From the NCBI GenBank assembly GCA_902789415.1, contig CADAOD010000012.1, positions 1 through 64,000 on the forward strand: 64,000 nucleotides of DNA. The letters are read 5' to 3'. The number at the start of each line of letters is the position of its first letter. The stretch's first letter is position 1. The notes beneath the pieces are model-generated. The model did not search any database, was not told the origin of the DNA, and saw only the letters and a program-made list of their open reading frames with translations. Positions 59,591 through 64,000 of this stretch are shown here, one piece after another. The translations under genes and the position numbers were made by a program. Origin of the DNA: an uncultured Prevotellaceae bacterium (GTDB taxonomy: Bacteria; Bacteroidota; Bacteroidia; Bacteroidales; Bacteroidaceae).

Positions 59591-60610
59591 ATGAAGAAAC
59601 AATATTTCTCCATATTGTTGTTGTTATGCTTTGTAGTTGGCATTTCTGCTCAGCAACGTCGATACCGCCTGATGGAAGCATTTGAAACGGATACTCCGAT
59701 GGTGCACGACCCTGTGATGGCCTACGAAGACAGTACTTACTATATCTATGCCACAGGTATGGGTATCCAGCAGATGACTTCGAAGGATAGGAAAACTTGG
59801 ACTGTATTACCCAATCCTGTGATGACTGTAGTTCCTGGTTGGGCTTCAGACTCAGTGCCAGGATTTCGCAATCATGTATGGGCACCAGATGTCATCAAGT
59901 GGCATGGACGTTGGTGGATGGCCTATAGCTGCTCTACCTTTGGTAAAAACGGTTCTTCTATCGGCTTGCTGAGTAATCGTTCTTTGGCTTTTCCCATGTG
60001 GGAGGACGAAGGATGTATCGTGACTTCAAGAGAAAAACGTGACAACTGGAATGCCATTGACCCTAACTTTATTATTGATGATAATGACAATCCCTGGATT
60101 GTTTGGGGATCGTTCTGGGATGGTATCCAATTGGCACGGCTGGATTCCACTATGCATATTTTGGCTGGTGAGAAACCGCAGACTATTGCGCGCAGATACG
60201 ATCCAGACTTTAAACCAACCGAACCGAATCCAACGTCAAAATATGCAGGTACTAATGCTATCGAAGCTCCGTTTATATTTAAACATGGCGGATGGTATTA
60301 TTTGTTTGTATCGTGGGATTATTGCTGCCGCGGTTCAAAGAGCAACTATCGTGTAGCAGTAGGACGTTCAAGAAATGTCGCTGGTCCATATCTGGATCGT
60401 GACGGCAAGGATATGCGTTATGGTGGCGGAACACTTTTCTTAGAAGGTGATAAAAAAACATTCGAGGCTGCTGGACATTGTGCAGCTTATACCTTTGGTG
60501 ACGAAGACATCTTTGTGTGTCATGGCTATAGCATCGCTCATAAGGGAGCTTCAATTCTCTATCAGGCCCCAATCAAATGGACAACTGATGGTTGGCCGAA
60601 GTTGAAATAA
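59591..60610 (+). CDS. GH43 enzyme (endo-1,5-alpha-arabinanase-like)
   Basis: The 339-residue secreted protein has a signal peptide (MKKQYFSILLLLCFVVGISA) and a five-bladed GH43 propeller. Catalytic residues seen: general base in VHDPVM (D40), pKa modulator in NAIDPNF (D157) and general acid in IEAPF (E225). The WAPDVIKWHGRWWMAYS and FVSWDYCCRGSKSNYRVAVGRS segments are typical of arabinan endo-1,5-alpha-L-arabinanases, so it probably cuts the arabinan backbone. A GTG at 59588 precedes ATG 59591, which is taken as the start. It follows the terminator after SusD 2 and is followed by a second GH43 gene. Confidence 0.88.
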   Translation: MKKQYFSILLLLCFVVGISAQQRRYRLMEAFETDTPMVHDPVMAYEDSTYYIYATGMGIQQMTSKDRKTWTVLPNPVMTVVPGWASDSVPGFRNHVWAPDVIKWHGRWWMAYSCSTFGKNGSSIGLLSNRSLAFPMWEDEGCIVTSREKRDNWNAIDPNFIIDDNDNPWIVWGSFWDGIQLARLDSTMHILAGEKPQTIARRYDPDFKPTEPNPTSKYAGTNAIEAPFIFKHGGWYYLFVSWDYCCRGSKSNYRVAVGRSRNVAGPYLDRDGKDMRYGGGTLFLEGDKKTFEAAGHCAAYTFGDEDIFVCHGYSIAHKGASILYQAPIKWTTDGWPKLK

Positions 60611-60633
60611 GTATAATTAAAGTATTTACTCCG

Positions 60634-63186
60634 ATGAAGAAATTGATAGTTTTACTTTCCGTATTAATGCCATTGAGTGCATTGTCTTATTCGCTTAAAC
60701 GCGTGAGTGTACACGATCCAAGCATCGTTTGGGAACCAGCATCTCAAACTTATTATATTTTCGGATCTCATCGAGCTGTTGCAAAAACAAAAGACTTGAT
60801 GAGTTGGACTGCCATCAATACCGGCAATGAGCAGATGGGGAATGGATATACAGATTATCGAGGTGTGCCATGGCAGACCAGTACAAATAGCAATGCTTAT
60901 AGCAAGGATGCGTTTACTACACCTGTTGTGACAAAAGTAACAAAAGGTGGTAAGGAAGTTGATCTGCCTTATTTTAATCCTCTTGTTTGGGCAAAGCGGG
61001 GTAGCAGCAGTTATGATATCAGTGGGAATCTGTGGGCTCCCGATGTCATTTATAATAAGGCGATGAACAAGTGGTGCATGTATATGAGTGTCAATGGTGA
61101 CTTCTGGTATTCAAGCATCGTACTTCTTACCGCTGATAATATTGAAGGCCCCTATCGCTATCAGGCTCCTGTGGTGATGAGTGGTTTCCATACAGGCAGT
61201 GCTTATAAGGATACAGACTTGGAACTTGTTATCGGAACTCAATCGTCACTGCCAAGCCGCTATGCCATGCCAACGACTGGCAGAGGTAATTGGGGAGAGC
61301 GTTGGCCAAACAGCATTGATCCGTGCGTGTTTTATGATGAGACGGGCAAACTCTGGATGTCGTATGGCTCATGGAGCGGTGGTATCTGGATGCTCGAACT
61401 TGATGAGAATACAGGTCTGCGTGATTATGATGTGACATATACTCTTGCTGGCTCTGGCAATGGTATTACTGTTGATCCCTACTTCGGAAAGAAGATTGCT
61501 GGAGGTTATTATGTTTCAGGCGAGGCCAGCTATATTGAGCATGTCGGCAACTATTATTACCTTTTCGTCACGAATGGAGGACTTGAGGCAAAAGGGGGCT
61601 ACCAGATGCGTGTGTTCCGCTCTGAGAATCCTGACGGGCCATACGTTGATGCGGATGGAACGAGTGCTGTATATAACAAATATGTGATGAACTATGGTCC
61701 CAATAGCGATAGTCGCGGTGTGAATATCCTGGGTGCGTATGGCGAATGGGGTAACCAGACAAAAGGTGATTGGAGCGAGCGCGCACAAGGACACAATAGT
61801 ATTATCGATGCTGAAGACGGGCGGACTTATCTGGTGTATCACACCCGCTTTCAGAACCGTGGCGAGGGCCATGAAGTCCGCGTTCATCAGGTATTTGTGA
61901 ATGAAGATGGATGGCTGGTGTCTGCGCCTTTTGAATATACTGGCGAACAGGTGAAAAATGCAGATATAGCTACTACACAACAGATGGCTACTGATAAAAT
62001 CCCCGGAGGTTATAAGTTGCTGATCCACCGATATGGGCTGGACCATACGAATAGTGAGCTGGCTACGCCTGTGGAGGTGTCGCTGAATGCTGATGGAAGT
62101 ATCAGTGGGGCGATGTCAGGAACCTGGAATATAAATGAAGGTACATCTTATGTCGCAATCAATATTGGTGGTTCTGAGTATAAGGGTGTGATGGTAGAGC
62201 AGACGATGGAGCCAGGCCTGTCAAAGGTGGCGGCTTTTACTGCTTTGGCCAAAAATGGTGTTACTATCTGGGGATACAAATATACTGATGCTACCACTCC
62301 TGCTGATCCGCCAATAGAGCCAACATGGCAATATAAGCAGGACTTCAGCTCAACCGATGGGCTCACCATTGTCGGGAGCGGCTCTTTTGTGGAGGATGCT
62401 ACATTTGGACACGTATATCAGAATGGCGGTGGTGCAGTACGCAGTCACTACCTATTGCTGCCAGAGGATGTCCTGTCACATTCACAGGAAACCCAACAAA
62501 TGACTATTGCGTTCTGGGTTAATGCTTCTAATGCTGGCTCCTTGACCGACTATGTATATTCACCTCTCTTCTCGGCTTATGCTTCGGCACCAGGCACAGT
62601 AAATACTTGGCCAATGCTGATTATGCAGAGTAGAGGCCCTGTACAAGTGAACTGTTCTGGATATTGTGATTTTGCTGGTGCAAACCACGTAAATGGCAAG
62701 GTGAATATCTATAATGAAAAAGCATGGGAAGTTGGCGATGCGGCTTATAATTATGTGCGTAACTGGCTTGATGATGGTAAATGGCATTATTACACCATCA
62801 CTTTTAAGGCTAATGAGGTTATCCAGTATTTGGATGGCGAAGTAACAAACCAATGGGTTCTTAACCCTGCTGTAGAAGGTCAGTGTGTTACAGGACTTTT
62901 CGATCATGGCTCTGATTTAAAGTATATCTGTCTTGGTGGTAATCAAGCATGGGACTGGACGGATAATGACGCTAGGTTCATGTTTGCCAAACTGTTCATA
63001 CAGAATAATGCGATGTCGGCAAGCGATATCAAGGCTCAGATGGCTACTGATACAACTACAGGTATCTCTGCTCTTAAGGCTGATGACCGCACTGATGGGT
63101 ATGTCTATGACCTGCAAGGGCGACGCGTTACCAATCCGCAGAGAAAGGGCATATATATTAAGAACGGTAAAAAGTTTATTAAATAA
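60634..63186 (+). CDS. GH43 enzyme with C-terminal LamG-like module and sorting-type tail
   Basis: The 850-residue secreted enzyme has a signal peptide (MKKLIVLLSVLMPLSALS), a GH43 domain with general base in VHDPSIV (D28), D229 in NSIDPCV and general acid E297 in SGEASYIEH, and a beta-sandwich extension (about 450-555) like the GH43_C2 type of long arabinanases. Residues about 561-805 are a LamG-like module closely related to the third module of the lipoprotein at 46661, sharing NCSGYCDF, GANHVNGKVNIY and YICLGGNQAWDW. The end (VYDLQGRRVTNPQRKGIYIK, NGKKFIK) is the Prevotella-type C-terminal tail resembling secretion/sorting signals. ATG 60634 is chosen; 60592 would precede the signal peptide. 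Confidence 0.87.
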   Translation: MKKLIVLLSVLMPLSALSYSLKRVSVHDPSIVWEPASQTYYIFGSHRAVAKTKDLMSWTAINTGNEQMGNGYTDYRGVPWQTSTNSNAYSKDAFTTPVVTKVTKGGKEVDLPYFNPLVWAKRGSSSYDISGNLWAPDVIYNKAMNKWCMYMSVNGDFWYSSIVLLTADNIEGPYRYQAPVVMSGFHTGSAYKDTDLELVIGTQSSLPSRYAMPTTGRGNWGERWPNSIDPCVFYDETGKLWMSYGSWSGGIWMLELDENTGLRDYDVTYTLAGSGNGITVDPYFGKKIAGGYYVSGEASYIEHVGNYYYLFVTNGGLEAKGGYQMRVFRSENPDGPYVDADGTSAVYNKYVMNYGPNSDSRGVNILGAYGEWGNQTKGDWSERAQGHNSIIDAEDGRTYLVYHTRFQNRGEGHEVRVHQVFVNEDGWLVSAPFEYTGEQVKNADIATTQQMATDKIPGGYKLLIHRYGLDHTNSELATPVEVSLNADGSISGAMSGTWNINEGTSYVAINIGGSEYKGVMVEQTMEPGLSKVAAFTALAKNGVTIWGYKYTDATTPADPPIEPTWQYKQDFSSTDGLTIVGSGSFVEDATFGHVYQNGGGAVRSHYLLLPEDVLSHSQETQQMTIAFWVNASNAGSLTDYVYSPLFSAYASAPGTVNTWPMLIMQSRGPVQVNCSGYCDFAGANHVNGKVNIYNEKAWEVGDAAYNYVRNWLDDGKWHYYTITFKANEVIQYLDGEVTNQWVLNPAVEGQCVTGLFDHGSDLKYICLGGNQAWDWTDNDARFMFAKLFIQNNAMSASDIKAQMATDTTTGISALKADDRTDGYVYDLQGRRVTNPQRKGIYIKNGKKFIK

Positions 63187-63201
63187 CAAGTTGAAACAAG
63201 A

Positions 63202-64000
63202 ATGAAGAGGAAGCATGTGCTATTCATAACACTACTGATGGCTTTTTTACAAACAAAAGCGCAGCAGGTGAACGGAATTGTTAATGATTTTGTGAAAGGT
63301 GCTGATGTAGGCTTCTTGATGGGGCAAGAGCAGCGTGGCGTTGTTTTTCATGATCGTAATGGAAAGGAGCGTGAATGCTTGGAATTGTTGAAGAATGATT
63401 ATCAAATCTCTGCTATCCGTATGCGTGTCTGGGTTAACCCTCCCGCTGGCGACAGCAATAAGGATGCTTTATTGGCTATGGCTAAGCGTGTAAAAGATTT
63501 GGGGATGGATCTGATGGTGGATTTTCATTATAGTGATTGGTGGGCCGACCCTGCTAAACAGCCCATACCAAAAGCATGGTTGGGGCATTCTTTTGAAGAA
63601 ATGAAGCAGGATTTACGTCATCATACGAAAGAGGTCCTATCGTTACTTAAGGAGAATGGTATAACCCCCAAATGGGTACAGGTCGGAAACGAGACTTCCA
63701 ATGGTATGCTTTGGAGTGTAAAAACCAATGAACAAGGTTGGGAGGTCAAAGATTCACTTGGAAATACAATCATAACCCACTCAATGGGACATATCAAAAC
63801 ACAACCGCAGAATTATGCAGGGTTCATCCGTGCTGGGTATGATGCTGTTAAGGAAATATTTCCAGAGGCTGTAGTTATTGTTCATCTTGATAGAGGGCAT
63901 CTTCAGAGTCTGTACGATTATAATCTGGATACGATTTTTAAGTATGGTGGAAAATTCGACATGATTGGGATGTCGCTATATCCCTATTGGGCAATGGATG
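63202..64000 (+). CDS. GH53 endo-beta-1,4-galactanase, N-terminal part (runs off the window)
   Basis: The first 266 codons are present. The product begins MKRKHVLFITLLMAFLQTKA (signal peptide) and continues QQVNGIVNDFVKGADVGFLM. GH53 signatures are RMRVWVNPPAGDS, VDFHYSDWWADPAKQ and the general acid in WVQVGNETSNGM (E164), then SLYPYW near the edge. The catalytic nucleophile Glu is expected beyond 64000. GH53 enzymes cut beta-1,4-galactan in type I arabinogalactan of pectin. It begins 15 bp after the GH43 gene, so it belongs to the same operon and points to pectic side chains as substrate. Confidence 0.88.
   Translation, partial: MKRKHVLFITLLMAFLQTKAQQVNGIVNDFVKGADVGFLMGQEQRGVVFHDRNGKERECLELLKNDYQISAIRMRVWVNPPAGDSNKDALLAMAKRVKDLGMDLMVDFHYSDWWADPAKQPIPKAWLGHSFEEMKQDLRHHTKEVLSLLKENGITPKWVQVGNETSNGMLWSVKTNEQGWEVKDSLGNTIITHSMGHIKTQPQNYAGFIRAGYDAVKEIFPEAVVIVHLDRGHLQSLYDYNLDTIFKYGGKFDMIGMSLYPYWAMD

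Overview
The window looks like chromosome of a Prevotella-like member of the Bacteroidetes (Bacteroidales). The evidence is the -7 promoter box TAnnTTTG before many genes, two SusC/SusD pairs, LruC-domain lipoproteins, a family S46 dipeptidyl peptidase, an HU plus 'smalltalk' gene pair, and a secreted enzyme ending in the Prevotella-type tail GIYIKNGKKFIK. No rRNA, tRNA, CRISPR array, integrase or transposase was seen.

Layout. 1-5.6 kb is core: the end of rpsI, then rpsB and tsf, a PfkB sugar kinase, a DEAD-box RNA helicase and a LOG-family hydrolase. 5.6-13.8 kb is accessory. An HU/smalltalk pair (minus strand) and a 46-residue basic ORF, a 145-residue unknown, a VapE/DUF3987-like protein and a DUF5675 protein (plus strand) face away from each other. 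Between them sits a four-gene operon: DNA methyltransferase, MvaI/BcnI-like endonuclease and two genes I do not recognise. Perfect 16-bp inverted repeats, which coincide with the two outward promoters, bound that insert. 13.8-18.7 kb is a minus-strand operon (SpmA/SpmB fusion, Wzx-type flippase, S46 peptidase). 18.8-24 kb holds three LruC-domain lipoproteins. 24.3-27.9 kb is a GH3 glycosidase plus CE1-type esterase operon. 27.9-41.1 kb is mostly housekeeping: MgtC-like protein, GNAT-like protein, UPF1-like helicase, pyridoxamine kinase, RluA-type pseudouridine synthase, M1-type peptidase, purL and two short ChrA proteins. The MgtC and GNAT genes look fused at a deletion scar.

41.2-64 kb is a polysaccharide utilisation locus. 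A LacI regulator, an SLC45-type sugar transporter and a membrane-anchored propeller/Y_Y_Y/AraC regulator form one tightly packed unit. They are followed by a lipoprotein with LamG-like modules, two SusC/SusD pairs, two GH43 enzymes and a GH53 endo-galactanase that runs off the window. The enzymes suggest arabinan and type I (arabino)galactan side chains of pectin as substrate (inference).

Most unusual points: the two unknown genes coupled to the restriction-modification pair and the repeats around that island; the LruC gene trio; the GNAT/mgtC junction; 21-bp-phased direct repeats before the PUL; and one LamG-like module found three times in the lipoprotein and once in a GH43 enzyme. All family names come from reading motifs; no database search was possible.
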